From the NCBI RefSeq assembly GCF_002078605.1, contig NZ_MSJR01000001.1, positions 124,001 through 188,000 of the forward strand: DNA of 64,000 bases. Reading direction: 5' to 3'. How positions within the stretch are numbered: position 1 is the stretch's first letter; each line of letters begins with the position of its first letter. Of the stretch, positions 53,631 through 62,399 are shown piece after piece. The position numbers were made by a program, and so were the translations under genes. This stretch comes from Salegentibacter sediminis (GTDB lineage: Bacteria > Bacteroidota > Bacteroidia > Flavobacteriales > Flavobacteriaceae). Below the pieces are notes generated by a model, which worked only from the letters and a program-made list of their open reading frames with translations, did no database searches and was not told where the DNA came from.

Positions 53631-53662
53631 AAAAAAAGACCCCACAGTTTCCTGTGGGGTTT
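53631..53662 (-). terminator. Terminator of mscL
   Basis: ACCCCACAG-TTTC-CTGTGGGGT hairpin at 53639-53660; on the minus strand it is followed by seven U (53631-53637). Confidence 0.9.
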
Positions 53663-53720
53663 GGTTAAATTACGATTTATTTAAAAATGAGCAGTATAGC
53701 GGTGCTCGTATTGTATCTCC

Positions 53721-54155
53721 TTATGGAGTATTGTTCTGTTTTTTAAGTTCGTCTCTAATCTCAGTTAGTAACTCTTCCTGACTGGGGCCTTTGGGTTCCA
53801 CCAGTTTTGGTGCTTCTTTTTCCTTTTTTGTTTTTTCATAAGCCCGTAGCACCAAAAATATGAAAAAAGCAACGATTATAAAGTGAATTACAGTATCTAT
53901 TAGATTGCCGTAGGTAATTACTGCCGCTTCCACTTCCTTCGCAGCTTCCAGGCTTTCGTACGAACCTCCATCTAAAGCTATAAATTTTTGGCTAAAATCT
54001 GTGCCTCCGGTTATTAAACCAATGATGGGCATAATCACATCGGCAACAACCGAAGCAACAATTTTGTTAAAGGCTGCACCGATTACTACCGCTGTAGCCA
54101 GGGCTATAATATCGCCTTTCAGCATAAAAGCCTTAAAATCTTTAATGAAACTCAT
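53721..54155 (-). CDS. mscL: Large-conductance mechanosensitive channel
   Basis: 144 aa inner-membrane channel that opens under osmotic downshock. It starts [29 protein letters not shown], the conserved amphipathic helix and first pore helix with [11 protein letters not shown]-like packing; the second helix is [20 protein letters not shown]. The charged C-terminal helix ends [13 protein letters not shown]. The periplasmic loop is of normal size. It is the last gene of a minus-strand series after alr (75-bp gap), with its own terminator. Confidence 0.95.
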   Translation of the reverse strand: MSFIKDFKAFMLKGDIIALATAVVIGAAFNKIVASVVADVIMPIIGLITGGTDFSQKFIALDGGSYESLEAAKEVEAAVITYGNLIDTVIHFIIVAFFIFLVLRAYEKTKKEKEAPKLVEPKGPSQEELLTEIRDELKKQNNTP

Positions 54156-54230
54156 ATTAAACTTGATTGAATTAGTTATAACTAAAGCAATTTACATAAA
54201 AATTGAAGATGATTTAATGTGAATTTAAAG

Positions 54231-55337
54231 TTACTGAAGAATTACCCGTTTCACCCGTTGGGAAATCCCGGTAATGAGTTCGTAGGAAATGGTCGCTCCA
54301 GCGCTGGCGAATTTGGTTACATGCTGGGGCCCGCCAAAAACAATTACCTCGTCGCCTTCTTTGCAGGCAATGTTAGTTACATCTATCATAATAATATCCA
54401 TACATACGTTTCCCACTATCGGCGCATATTTACCATTTACAAAGACCCCGGCTTTTCCGTGACCGTAAATGCGTTTAATACCATCGGCATGGCCAATGGG
54501 AAGCGTGGCTGTTCTTGAAGATTTTTTAGCTTTAAAAGCACGACTGTAACCCACCGTATCTCCTTCTTCTAAATCCTGAATTTGTGAGATTACTGTTTTA
54601 AGGGTGCCCACTGGTTTCAGTTTTTTATCCAGGTTCGCATCATTCGAAAAACCGTATAATCCCAGGCCACTCCTAACCATATCGAAACCGGCTTCGGGAT
54701 AATTAAAGATCGCAGAGGTGTTACAAATATGAAATACGGGACGATAATCCAGGTGGTCTAAAAGCATTTCGGCTAATTTCTGAAAGCGATTAATCTGATG
54801 TAAAGTAAAGTCCCTTTCCTGCCAGTCTTCACTGGCTGCGAGATGAGAAAAAGCCGAAGCAACTTTGACGGCTCCGGTGATTTTTAACTTTGAAGGAATT
54901 TCTTCAAAATTTTTCTCTGTAAAACCCAGACGGTTCATTCCTGTATTGAATTTAATGTGAACAGGATAGTTTTTCTGATTCTGCTTTTCGGCAAGCTCTA
55001 TAAAAAGCTGAAGAGTCCTTGCACTGTACAAATTAGGTTCCAGGCAATTTTCTATGATTTCAGGGTAATTTACCGGCTGTGGGTGAAGGATTAAAATAGG
55101 TTTGCTAATTCCGGCCTTTCGCAACCTAACTCCTTCCACAGTATAAGCTACCGCAAAATAATCGGTGCCGAGTTCTTCCAGCTTTTTGGCGATCTCTACA
55201 GAGTCATGGCCGTAGGCATAAGCCTTGATCACCGACATAAATTTTACTTCCGGAGAAATTTTAGATCTAATGAACCTGTAGTTATGGGCTAAAGCTTCAA
55301 GATCTATTTCCAGCTGGGTTTCGCGGGCTTCAGGCAT
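54231..55337 (-). CDS. alr: Alanine racemase
   Basis: PLP enzyme that makes D-Ala for peptidoglycan. Lys38 in [11 protein letters not shown] binds PLP (Tyr replaces the common Asn of KANAYGHG). The other catalytic residue is Tyr in [10 protein letters not shown], and [10 protein letters not shown] and [11 protein letters not shown] complete the family pattern. The 368 aa length is normal. Its start overlaps the tdk stop by 8 bp, so the two are coupled. In many Bacteroidetes alr is fused to a MurF-like domain; this one is stand-alone. Confidence 0.95.
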   Translation of the reverse strand: MPEARETQLEIDLEALAHNYRFIRSKISPEVKFMSVIKAYAYGHDSVEIAKKLEELGTDYFAVAYTVEGVRLRKAGISKPILILHPQPVNYPEIIENCLEPNLYSARTLQLFIELAEKQNQKNYPVHIKFNTGMNRLGFTEKNFEEIPSKLKITGAVKVASAFSHLAASEDWQERDFTLHQINRFQKLAEMLLDHLDYRPVFHICNTSAIFNYPEAGFDMVRSGLGLYGFSNDANLDKKLKPVGTLKTVISQIQDLEEGDTVGYSRAFKAKKSSRTATLPIGHADGIKRIYGHGKAGVFVNGKYAPIVGNVCMDIIMIDVTNIACKEGDEVIVFGGPQHVTKFASAGATISYELITGISQRVKRVILQ

Positions 55338-55977
55338 TTTTTTCTTTTGGGTTGGGATCCAGTTCCTCTTCGTCTTTTACATCCAGCTTTTTAACTCGCT
55401 CCCTAAGCATGGCCTTGTAATATGCGGCCCGGCTTAAAGGTTCATACTCTTCAGTTTCTCCAAGGAAGACAAGCTCGTCGTTAACCGCTTTTCGGTAACT
55501 AAACTGGGCGAGATTCCCCGTTCGGGTACACACGGCATGTACTTTAGTGACATATTCTGCAGTAGCCATTAAAAATGGCATGGGGCCAAAAGGATTTCCT
55601 TTAAAATCCATATCCAAACCGGCAACAATAACCCGAATTCCACGGTTGGCAAGGTCATTACAAACGCTTACGATCTCATCATCAAAAAATTGGGCTTCAT
55701 CTATGCCAATAACATCACAACCATCGGCAAGGATAGGAATATTGGATGCTGAAGGCACCGGGGTTGAGCGAATTTCATTGGCATCATGAGAGACCACCAT
55801 CTCTTCGTCGTAACGCTTGTCTATGGCAGGTTTAAAGATCTCTACTTTTTGCCGTGCAAACTGTGCCCGCTTGAGTCGGCGGATAAGTTCTTCGGTCTTG
55901 CCCGAGAACATGCTACCGCAAATAACCTCAATCCAGCCAAATTGCTCTTCGTGATTTACTGTATTTTCGAGAAACAT
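55330..55977 (-). CDS. tdk: Thymidine kinase
   Basis: Salvage kinase (type II) making dTMP. The P-loop is [15 protein letters not shown] near residue 22; DEAQFFDD is the Walker B with the catalytic Glu, and [14 protein letters not shown] is the lasso-supporting loop. In the zinc lasso only HAVCTRTGN is seen where a CxxC pair is normal, and the second cysteine pair is missing, so this enzyme probably does not bind zinc. Length is 215 aa. It overlaps alr by 8 bp. A -7 box TAAATTTG lies at 56030-56037 on the minus strand. Confidence 0.95.
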   Translation of the reverse strand: MFLENTVNHEEQFGWIEVICGSMFSGKTEELIRRLKRAQFARQKVEIFKPAIDKRYDEEMVVSHDANEIRSTPVPSASNIPILADGCDVIGIDEAQFFDDEIVSVCNDLANRGIRVIVAGLDMDFKGNPFGPMPFLMATAEYVTKVHAVCTRTGNLAQFSYRKAVNDELVFLGETEEYEPLSRAAYYKAMLRERVKKLDVKDEEELDPNPKEKNA

Positions 55978-56162
55978 TTTGTAATTTTCAAATCGAAACA
56001 GGAACTAGCCCTTTTCGATAAAGGTGGAACAAATTTATTAAAAATACAAGCCATTGCCCGATGCTAATTTCTAAAGTTATTAATGCCGGGATGGGCATCT
56101 TTTTTGAGGGATATAGTTTAAAATCCTTTTAGGCTTAAAAATGTAGGGTTCATAAAAATTGT

Positions 56163-56978
56163 ATGAAAATGAAAAACAGACTTAAGAAAGAGTTGGTAAA
56201 ACTCGCTGAAGAAATAATTTCTGAAAAAGAAAATCTCGATACTAAAGCGCTTAAGCTAAAAGCGGCGACCCTTTATGAACAACTTTCTATACTGAATTTT
56301 ACCGAGCATAATCTCCAGGCATTTGAAGCTCCCGAAGCTACAGAAACCCTGAGTATAGAAAAACCGAAAAATATAAAGGAACCCGCAAAATCTGAACCTG
56401 ATGATTACGCCCCCGACGGAACCGAATACCGTGAGGACGCCGATGCCATAACCGAACCCAATACCGAAAAAATTAAGGATATTGTGGCGCAAATGCCACC
56501 AGAAACAGAAAAGGTAGATGAACTTTTTGGACAGAGAGAAAGACCTCAAAAAACACCTGATACCACACAGCCCGCACCCCCAAAACAACCTGAGCAGAGG
56601 AGTGTGCCGGTTTCTGAGAAGGAGACGCCAGAGCCGAAGAAGGATTTTAGAGATATAGGAGTTGATTATGATAACCTTCCAAATTTTGAACCCCTTAACA
56701 GCAAGCAAAAAGATAACCGACCAAAGTCTGTGAATGACAGGTTGAAAAAGGGAATTAATATCGGTCTTAACGAAAGGCTCTCTTTTATTAAACACCTCTT
56801 TGACGGCAACACTGCCGATTATAATAGGGTGCTCTCCCAGTTAAATACCATTGATGATCCCGGCGAAGCCAGAAAATTTATCGAAAAAATTGTGAAGCCC
56901 GATTATAAGTATTGGGATGGGAAGGAAGTTTATGAGGAAAAGTTCATGGAAAAGATCGAAAATAAATACAGACAGTAG
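56163..56978 (+). CDS. Conserved hypothetical protein with disordered middle
   Basis: 271 aa, no signal peptide or membrane helix, so cytosolic. The N-terminal about 55 residues form a charged helix (MKNRLKKELVKLAEEI). Residues about 60-170 are Pro/Glu/Lys-rich and likely disordered. A C-terminal block of about 90 residues, starting KSVNDRLKKGINIGLNERLSFIKHLFDG and ending KYWDGKEVYEEKFMEKI, looks folded and helical. I have seen this C-terminal pattern in Flavobacteriia but know no function. It is 12 bp upstream of rsmI, so they are probably co-transcribed. Confidence 0.75.
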   Translation: MKMKNRLKKELVKLAEEIISEKENLDTKALKLKAATLYEQLSILNFTEHNLQAFEAPEATETLSIEKPKNIKEPAKSEPDDYAPDGTEYREDADAITEPNTEKIKDIVAQMPPETEKVDELFGQRERPQKTPDTTQPAPPKQPEQRSVPVSEKETPEPKKDFRDIGVDYDNLPNFEPLNSKQKDNRPKSVNDRLKKGINIGLNERLSFIKHLFDGNTADYNRVLSQLNTIDDPGEARKFIEKIVKPDYKYWDGKEVYEEKFMEKIENKYRQ

Positions 56979-56990
56979 CCGGCTTAATTT

Positions 56991-57662
56991 ATGGGAAAAC
57001 TTTATTTGGTGCCTACCCCAATAGGTAATCTGGAGGATATCACCTTCAGGGCGGTGCGTATATTGAAGGAAGTAGACCTCATTCTTGCTGAAGACACCCG
57101 AAACAGTGGGAAACTCCTGAAACATTTTGAGATCAAAACACCTATGCAGAGCCATCATATGCATAATGAACATAAGACGGTAGAGGGAATTGTGCAGCGC
57201 ATAAAAAACGGGGAAACTATAGCACTAATAAGTGATGCAGGTACTCCGGCTATTTCAGATCCTGGTTTTTTATTAACCCGTGCCTGCGTGCAAGCCGGCG
57301 TTGAGGTAGACTGTTTGCCAGGTGCTACGGCATTTGTTCCGGCTTTGGTGAATAGTGGTTTTCCCAACGATAAATTTATTTTTGAAGGTTTTCTTCCGGT
57401 GAAAAAAGGCCGGCAGACAAGGCTAAAATTGCTAGCTGAAGAACCCAGAACGATGATTTTTTATGAATCTCCACATAAACTACTAAAAACCCTTCAACAT
57501 TTTGCTGATTATTTTGGTGCAGAACGGCCGGTCTCCGTTTCCAGGGAGATCACTAAGCTTCACGAAGAGACAATTCGCGGGACTGTTTCCGAAGTGATTC
57601 AATACTATTCACAAAAGCCACCCAAAGGAGAAATAGTGATCGTGGTTGGGGGAAAACCATAA
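56991..57662 (+). CDS. rsmI: 16S rRNA 2'-O-methyltransferase (C1402)
   Basis: SAM-dependent enzyme of the tetrapyrrole-methylase fold that ribose-methylates C1402 in the decoding centre. KLYLVPTPIGNLEDITFRAV begins with the family signature. LILAEDTRNSGKLLKHF, ALISDAGTPAISDPGF and DCLPGATAFVPAL bind SAM and rRNA, and ISREITKLHEE-like VSREITKLHEETIRG follows. The 223 aa length is normal. It is preceded by a hypothetical gene in the same direction and followed by recJ after 120 bp. Confidence 0.95.
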   Translation: MGKLYLVPTPIGNLEDITFRAVRILKEVDLILAEDTRNSGKLLKHFEIKTPMQSHHMHNEHKTVEGIVQRIKNGETIALISDAGTPAISDPGFLLTRACVQAGVEVDCLPGATAFVPALVNSGFPNDKFIFEGFLPVKKGRQTRLKLLAEEPRTMIFYESPHKLLKTLQHFADYFGAERPVSVSREITKLHEETIRGTVSEVIQYYSQKPPKGEIVIVVGGKP

Positions 57663-57782
57663 AGTTTTTTATTCAGAATAGAATTGAGAAAAAATATTTT
57701 ATATTGCTTCCTTCCTGAAGAAATCAGGTTCTTTCCCAAAACTTAGGCTCACAATATCATTTTTGAAAAAATTTTCAAGCAT

Positions 57783-59477
57783 ATGCGCTGGACGCTTAAA
57801 CCTAAACCCGATCCTGAAACCGTTTCTCTTCTTTCCTTGCAACTGGGGGTAGATAAACCAATAGCATCTCTCCTGGTACAACGGGGTATAGACACTTTTG
57901 AGGCAGCGAAAAAGTTTTTCAGGCCCAGCCTGGACGATTTGCACGATCCCTACCTAATGAAAGATATGGAGGTGGCGGTTAACCGAATTCAGCAGGCAAT
58001 CGCTTCCGAAGAAAATATAATGGTTTACGGCGATTATGATGTGGATGGTACAACCAGCGTAGCTTTAATGTCCTCCTACCTTAAAACCCTTACCCCCAAT
58101 ATTGCCAATTATATCCCGGACAGGTATGGCGAAGGCTATGGGATCTCTTATGAGGGTATAGATTTCGCGGCCGATAACGATATTTCACTTATAATCGCCC
58201 TGGATTGCGGAATTAAAGCTAGTGATAAAGTCGCCTATGCAGCGGAAAAAGGCATCGATTTTATCATTTGTGATCATCACCGTCCCGGTGCTGAAATACC
58301 TAAAGCTGTTGCTGTTTTAGACCCGAAAAGGGAAGATTGCGAATATCCCTATAAAGAATTGTGCGGATGTGGCGTGGGTTTCAAGCTTATTCAGGCCCTG
58401 GCTTTGGAAAGAGGAGCTTCTATAGATGTGTTATTGCCATATCTCGATCTGGTTGCCACCGCCATTGGAGCAGATATCGTCCCAATCACCGGTGAAAACC
58501 GGATATTGGCTTTTCACGGGCTAAGGGTGATAAATATAGCACCCCGCATTGGTTTCAAGTCAATTTTAGATCAGGTAAAAAAGAAGAAGATCAGTATAAG
58601 TGATGTGGTTTTTATCCTGGCCCCACGAATTAATGCTGCCGGAAGAATGAAACACGGGTTGCACGCTGTGAATTTGCTTACCGAAGAAGATGAAGCTACC
58701 GCCCTTGAATTCGCAGCAGAAATAGAAAAATTTAATGCCGACAGGAAAGATGCCGACAAAACGATTACCGTAGAAGCTCTTGCCCAGATAGAAGAATTAA
58801 AAGAGCAGGAACGCTATACCACCGTGGTTTATGACGAAAACTGGCATAAAGGAGTGATAGGTATAGTAGCTTCGAGGTTAACTGAAACCTATTATCGTCC
58901 CACCCTGGTTTTTACCAAAAGTGGAGAGAAGCTTGCCGCTTCGGCGCGTTCGGTGAAAGGTTTTGATGTATATAATGCCCTGGAAGCCTGCCAGGATCAT
59001 ATAGAACAGTTTGGAGGGCATAAATATGCAGCCGGGCTAACCCTGGACCATGCAGAATATGATAATTTTAAACGCAAGTTTGAGGAAGTCGTCTCCGATA
59101 GTATAGAAAAACATTTGCTAACCCCCGAAATAAGTATTGATGCTGAATTAAAATTAAGCGATATCACGCCTAAGTTTTACAGGATTCTCAAGCAATTCGC
59201 GCCGTTCGGACCCGGGAATATGAGTCCGGTGTTTATGAGCAGAGAACTTATCGATACCGGTTATGGGAAATGTGTGGGGGCAGAAGACGCCCATTTAAAA
59301 TGCACGGTAACTCAATTGCCGGCAGGACCAACTTTTGATATGATCGGTTTTAACCTGGGTGACAAAGTTGAATTGATTAAAGAGCGAAAGAAATTTAAAG
59401 CGGTTTATAGTCTGGATGAGAATGAATGGAATGGAAATGTTTCGCTTCAATTAAAACTGAAAGATATTTCTGAATAA
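57783..59477 (+). CDS. recJ: Single-stranded-DNA-specific exonuclease RecJ
   Basis: 5'-3' ssDNA exonuclease for recombination and mismatch repair. The DHH phosphoesterase motifs are clear: VYGDYDVDGTTSVALM (motif I), IIALDCGIKA (II) and ICDHHRPGAEIP (III, the DHH). The DHHA1 domain contains FGGHKYAAGLTL, and an OB domain completes the protein (564 aa). The start MRWTLKPKPDPETV is the usual one for Bacteroidetes. The toxin-antitoxin genes follow 125 bp downstream. Confidence 0.96.
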   Translation: MRWTLKPKPDPETVSLLSLQLGVDKPIASLLVQRGIDTFEAAKKFFRPSLDDLHDPYLMKDMEVAVNRIQQAIASEENIMVYGDYDVDGTTSVALMSSYLKTLTPNIANYIPDRYGEGYGISYEGIDFAADNDISLIIALDCGIKASDKVAYAAEKGIDFIICDHHRPGAEIPKAVAVLDPKREDCEYPYKELCGCGVGFKLIQALALERGASIDVLLPYLDLVATAIGADIVPITGENRILAFHGLRVINIAPRIGFKSILDQVKKKKISISDVVFILAPRINAAGRMKHGLHAVNLLTEEDEATALEFAAEIEKFNADRKDADKTITVEALAQIEELKEQERYTTVVYDENWHKGVIGIVASRLTETYYRPTLVFTKSGEKLAASARSVKGFDVYNALEACQDHIEQFGGHKYAAGLTLDHAEYDNFKRKFEEVVSDSIEKHLLTPEISIDAELKLSDITPKFYRILKQFAPFGPGNMSPVFMSRELIDTGYGKCVGAEDAHLKCTVTQLPAGPTFDMIGFNLGDKVELIKERKKFKAVYSLDENEWNGNVSLQLKLKDISE

Positions 59478-59565
59478 AAACCACTTTTATTAAAAGTCAT
59501 TGGTATTAGCTTACTTATTTAAATGCCTCTGGGTAAAATTATTAAGTTGTTAAACTGTAAATAAG

Positions 59566-59585
59566 GAGTACTTTTTTAAGTACTC
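59566..59585. promoter_or_regulatory. Operator-like palindrome of the yefM-yoeB operon
   Basis: Perfect inverted repeat GAGTACTT-TTTT-AAGTACTC ending 5 bp before the -7 box. It covers the -33 region. YefM antitoxins bind palindromes around their own promoter; the AGTACT core is reminiscent of the TGTACA core of E. coli. Confidence 0.65.
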
Positions 59586-59590
59586 TTGTG

Positions 59591-59598
59591 TATTTTTG
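59591..59598 (+). promoter_or_regulatory. Promoter -7 box of yefM-yoeB
   Basis: TATTTTTG, an exact TAnnTTTG, ends 4 bp before the ATG at 59603; the transcript would be leaderless or nearly so. Confidence 0.6.
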
Positions 59599-59602
59599 TA
59601 AA

Positions 59603-59851
59603 ATGGAAACAGTTAATTATAGTAATTTCCGTTCAAATCTTAAGTATTGGTTTGACAAAGTAATTAATGATGTAAGTGATGTTATCATTAAACGCAAAGG
59701 AGGTAAAGATCTTGTTTTGATATCTTTGGATGAATATAATTCATTAAAAGAAACCACTTACTTACTCACAGGAAAGAACAGGGAGGTTTTATTAAAATCT
59801 ATCCAGGAATTAGAAAATGGTTCTGTGGTTCGCAAAGACCTTATTGAGTAA
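59603..59851 (+). CDS. yefM: Antitoxin of the Phd/YefM family
   Basis: 82 aa from METVNYSNFRSNLKYWFDKV. The N-terminal half is the dimeric DNA-binding Phd/YefM fold with VIIKRKGGKDLVLISLDEYNSLKET; the C-terminal half is a charged helix (VLLKSIQELENG) that would wrap round and inhibit the toxin. A GTG five codons upstream (59588) is possible but would start inside the -7 box. Its stop overlaps the toxin ATG (TAATG). It probably represses its own promoter through the palindrome just upstream. Confidence 0.93.
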   Translation: METVNYSNFRSNLKYWFDKVINDVSDVIIKRKGGKDLVLISLDEYNSLKETTYLLTGKNREVLLKSIQELENGSVVRKDLIE

Positions 59852-60111
59852 TGCAGTTGGTTTGGTCTTCCACTGCATGGGAAGATTATTTGTACTGGCA
59901 GAAAGTTGATAAAAAGATTCTTAAACGAATCAATACCTTGGTAAAAAGTTGTCTCCGAACCCCGTATGATGGAATTGGTAAACCAGAAGCTTTAAAAGGA
60001 GATTTACAAGGTTTTTGGTCAAGACGAATTACCTCTGAACACCGCCTGGTATATAAATTTGAGAAAGAAAAGTTATTAATTGCCGCCTGTCGTTATCATT
60101 ATGGCAAATAA
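59851..60111 (+). CDS. yoeB: YoeB/Txe-family mRNA interferase toxin
   Basis: 86-aa RelE-fold endoribonuclease that cuts mRNA on the ribosome. VWSSTAWEDYLYWQKVDKK, KPEALKGDLQGFWSRRIT and EHRLVYKFEKEKLLIAACRYHYGK match YoeB closely. The catalytic Glu (KPEAL), Arg (SRRI) and C-terminal His/Tyr (YHYGK) are intact, so it appears active. It is translationally coupled to yefM. The pair is chromosomal with ordinary flanks (recJ, lpxH) and shows no other sign of a mobile element. Confidence 0.95.
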   Translation: MQLVWSSTAWEDYLYWQKVDKKILKRINTLVKSCLRTPYDGIGKPEALKGDLQGFWSRRITSEHRLVYKFEKEKLLIAACRYHYGK

Positions 60112-60116
60112 AATTT

Positions 60117-60872
60117 CTAATCTAATTTCTTCAAAGAAGTTTTCTCCCCATCAAAAACAGCGTAAGTATAATGCGAGATCCAATCGCCGGTGTTAATATA
60201 CCTGGAGTTTTCATCCAGTTGAATATCAAGAGGCAAATGCCGGTGCCCAAAAATAAAGTAATCGTAGTGTTTTTCTTCAAGCTTTTTGCGGCAGTACTGA
60301 ATAAGCCACTCTCCCTCTTCTCCTAAAAATTTCTGATCTTCTACGCCCGAAATCATCTTGTTTTTTACTGAAAAATACTGGGCCAGGGGAATTCCTAAAT
60401 CGGGGTGGAGCCAGCGATACAACCATTTAGAAAAAGGATTGGTGAACACCTTCTTCATTCGTTTATATCCGTGATCACCGGGCCCAAGTCCGTCTCCGTG
60501 GCCAATAAGAAAGCTTTTATTGTTGAATTTAAATTCCTTTGGTTTATGGTAGACCGGAATATTCAATTCCTCCTCAAAATAATCTCTCATCCACAAATCG
60601 TGGTTTCCCACAAAGAAATACACAGGAATACCACTGTCCTTTATTTCGGCTAATTTTCCTAAAACCCTTACAAATCCTTTTGGAACCGCATGTTTATATT
60701 CAAACCAAAAATCGAAAAGATCGCCTAAAAGAAAGATTGCGGCAGCATCATCTTTAATTTCTTCCAACCATTTTACGAAGCGTACTTCCCGGGGCCTGCT
60801 TTGGGAAGCGGTGGGTGCGCCTAAATGATTGTCGCTTGAAAAATAGATTTTTTTGCCTTCAGGAATGGTCAT
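60117..60872 (-). CDS. lpxH: UDP-2,3-diacylglucosamine diphosphatase (LpxH-like)
   Basis: Metallophosphoesterase of lipid A synthesis that releases UMP to give lipid X. Metal-binding motifs: FSSDNHLGA, LLGDLFDFWFEY, FVGNHDLWM, IGHGDGLG and FGHRHLPLD. The 251 aa length fits LpxH of Bacteroidetes. The peripheral membrane-binding patch is not obvious by eye. It is convergent with yoeB (5-bp gap) and 118 bp downstream of queD on the same strand. Confidence 0.93.
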   Translation of the reverse strand: MTIPEGKKIYFSSDNHLGAPTASQSRPREVRFVKWLEEIKDDAAAIFLLGDLFDFWFEYKHAVPKGFVRVLGKLAEIKDSGIPVYFFVGNHDLWMRDYFEEELNIPVYHKPKEFKFNNKSFLIGHGDGLGPGDHGYKRMKKVFTNPFSKWLYRWLHPDLGIPLAQYFSVKNKMISGVEDQKFLGEEGEWLIQYCRKKLEEKHYDYFIFGHRHLPLDIQLDENSRYINTGDWISHYTYAVFDGEKTSLKKLD

Positions 60873-60990
60873 TTAATCGTTTTCTGAATTGTAAATATAA
60901 ATATTTTGCCAGAAGACCTTACAGGTTTGCAATTCCTGTGAGGTCTGAAATAAAACTTGAAATAATTTAAGTTAGCCTCCCCCTGGGGAA

Positions 60991-61446
60991 CTAACCTATT
61001 TGATCGCTAGCATACCACTCGGCAAAACTTGATTCAGTTTCCTGAAGTTTTAAAGAATGAAGCTGTATATGCCCCGGAAGGTGTTTTTTGATCTTTTTAG
61101 CAAAATCTATTACCATATTTTCGCTAGTGGGTTGGTAATCAACCAGGATTACATGGTGATCACGATTTTTGAGTTCCTGCGCCAGTTCGATATGTGGGGT
61201 GTTTTTATTGAATACAGTGGCGTGATCAAATTTATCGACGATCTCAGATTTTACGATCTTTTTTAGGTCGCCAAAATCTATCACCATTCCAAATTTCACA
61301 TCAGATTGATCAGTGATGGGCTCTCCAATCACGGTTACATTGAGTTTATAGCTATGGCCGTGCACGTTTCGGCATTTCCCGTCGTATCCATAAAGGGCGT
61401 GACCGGTTTCAAAATTAAATTGTTTTGTAATACGTATCTTACTCAT
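60991..61446 (-). CDS. queD: 6-carboxytetrahydropterin synthase (QueD-like)
   Basis: Makes the precursor of queuosine from dihydroneopterin triphosphate. The PTPS fold has zinc His in FETGHALYGYDGKCRNVHGHSYKL, with the catalytic Cys in GKCRNVHGH, and the conserved VIDFGDLKKIV. QPTSENMVIDFAKKI supplies the pterin-binding Glu region. At 151 aa it matches the Bacteroidetes group, in which some members feed pterin or folate synthesis instead. A perfect -7 box (TATCTTTG, minus strand, 61463-61470) lies 16 bp before the ATG. Confidence 0.9.
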   Translation of the reverse strand: MSKIRITKQFNFETGHALYGYDGKCRNVHGHSYKLNVTVIGEPITDQSDVKFGMVIDFGDLKKIVKSEIVDKFDHATVFNKNTPHIELAQELKNRDHHVILVDYQPTSENMVIDFAKKIKKHLPGHIQLHSLKLQETESSFAEWYASDQIG

Positions 61447-61462
61447 AGAAGTAAATTTTGGG

Positions 61463-61470
61463 CAAAGATA
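61463..61470 (-). promoter_or_regulatory. Promoter -7 box of queD
   Basis: The minus strand reads TATCTTTG, an exact TAnnTTTG, 16 bp before the start codon. Confidence 0.5.
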
Positions 61471-61610
61471 CAGGATTTTTGGTGCCTGAATTTTTTCCTC
61501 GATAATCGAGATTTAAAAACTAAAAGGCCTATCCTCACTTTTAAAAATTATTTTTCTCTGTATGCCTTTTTGTTTTGAAAAAGTTTATGCAAATAATTCT
61601 GTTTCCGGAG

Positions 61611-61618
61611 TATATTTG
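61611..61618 (+). promoter_or_regulatory. Promoter -7 box of the 2OG-Fe(II) oxygenase gene
   Basis: TATATTTG matches TAnnTTTG exactly, 15 bp before the ATG at 61634; the leader would be about 9 nt. Confidence 0.55.
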
Positions 61619-61633
61619 CAAAATTTGTGTACT

Positions 61634-62287
61634 ATGGAAAACACCGACATCCAACTTTTTGAACAACTTGAATTTAAGGAAAACCCTTATTACGAGGAAA
61701 TAATAGCAGAACTTGTAGACAAACAATACTGTATTGCCGATAACTTTTTTAATGCTGAAGAGGTTGCCGCTCTGCGTGATTCTCTGAAACAAAAATTTAA
61801 GGAGGACGAATTCAAAAAGGCGGCAATTGGTAGTAAGGTTAACGAAGTGATTGCTAAATCGGTGAGGGGGGATTTTATCCTCTGGCTTAACGAAGCCGAG
61901 GCTGGTTTGGCAGAAAATTATTTTTTCAATAAGATTAATTCGTTTGTAAATTATCTAAATAAGACTTGTTTCCTCGGGATCCTTACCAAAGAATTTCATT
62001 ATGCCCTTTATCCTGAAGGGACATTCTACAAACGCCATCTGGACACTTTTCAAAATGATGGCAGGAGGAAACTTTCTTTGGTTTGTTATTTAAATGATGA
62101 GGATTGGAAACCGGAAAACGGCGGGGAATTGGTTATTTATACAGAAGAAAATGGCAAAGAAGTGGCAAAATCGATTTTTCCGTTGCCGGGTAGAGTGGTC
62201 ATTTTTGAAAGCCAGGTGTTAGAACATGAGGTGAAACCCGTAAATACTACAAGATTGAGTATTACCGGATGGCTGAAGACGCGCTAA
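61634..62287 (+). CDS. 2-oxoglutarate/Fe(II)-dependent oxygenase, prolyl-4-hydroxylase type
   Basis: 217 aa cytosolic. The double-stranded beta-helix core has the iron ligands HLD in FYKRHLDTFQND and the distal His in VLEHEVKPV, with the 2OG-binding Arg in TTRLSITGWL. YPEGTFYKRHLD and LVCYLNDEDWKPENGGEL are typical of the bacterial P4Hc/SM-20 group. The substrate is unknown; relatives hydroxylate prolines, including those of EF-Tu. The ATG at 61634 is favoured by the -7 box 15 bp upstream. Confidence 0.9.
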   Translation: MENTDIQLFEQLEFKENPYYEEIIAELVDKQYCIADNFFNAEEVAALRDSLKQKFKEDEFKKAAIGSKVNEVIAKSVRGDFILWLNEAEAGLAENYFFNKINSFVNYLNKTCFLGILTKEFHYALYPEGTFYKRHLDTFQNDGRRKLSLVCYLNDEDWKPENGGELVIYTEENGKEVAKSIFPLPGRVVIFESQVLEHEVKPVNTTRLSITGWLKTR

Positions 62288-62288
62288 C

Positions 62289-62399
62289 TTATTTTTTATA
62301 CCTGCTGTAAATTACTACAACAATCAAAATTACAGCAAGAATTAGCCAGAAGCCCATTCCGCTTAGAAAACTGAATATTTCCCAGGTGTCTTCGCTCAT
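62289..62399 (-). CDS. Tiny single-span membrane protein (36 aa)
   Basis: The 36-aa frame starts MSEDTWEIFSFLSGMG and contains one hydrophobic helix, FWLILAVILIVVVIYSRY, with a basic tail YKK, so an N-out/C-in or signal-anchor topology is likely. Its start overlaps the stop of the next small gene (TAATG), which argues for coupled translation and a real gene. I do not recognise it. It is too short for routine ORF calling. The stop is adjacent to the convergent oxygenase gene. Confidence 0.55.
   Translation of the reverse strand: MSEDTWEIFSFLSGMGFWLILAVILIVVVIYSRYKK

Noticed and set aside
56256-56795. 179-codon antisense frame opposite the hypothetical gene before rsmI
   Set aside because: The plus-strand frame has helices, a natural start and 12-bp spacing to rsmI; the antisense product is a Phe/Gly/Trp-rich artefact of GA-rich codons.
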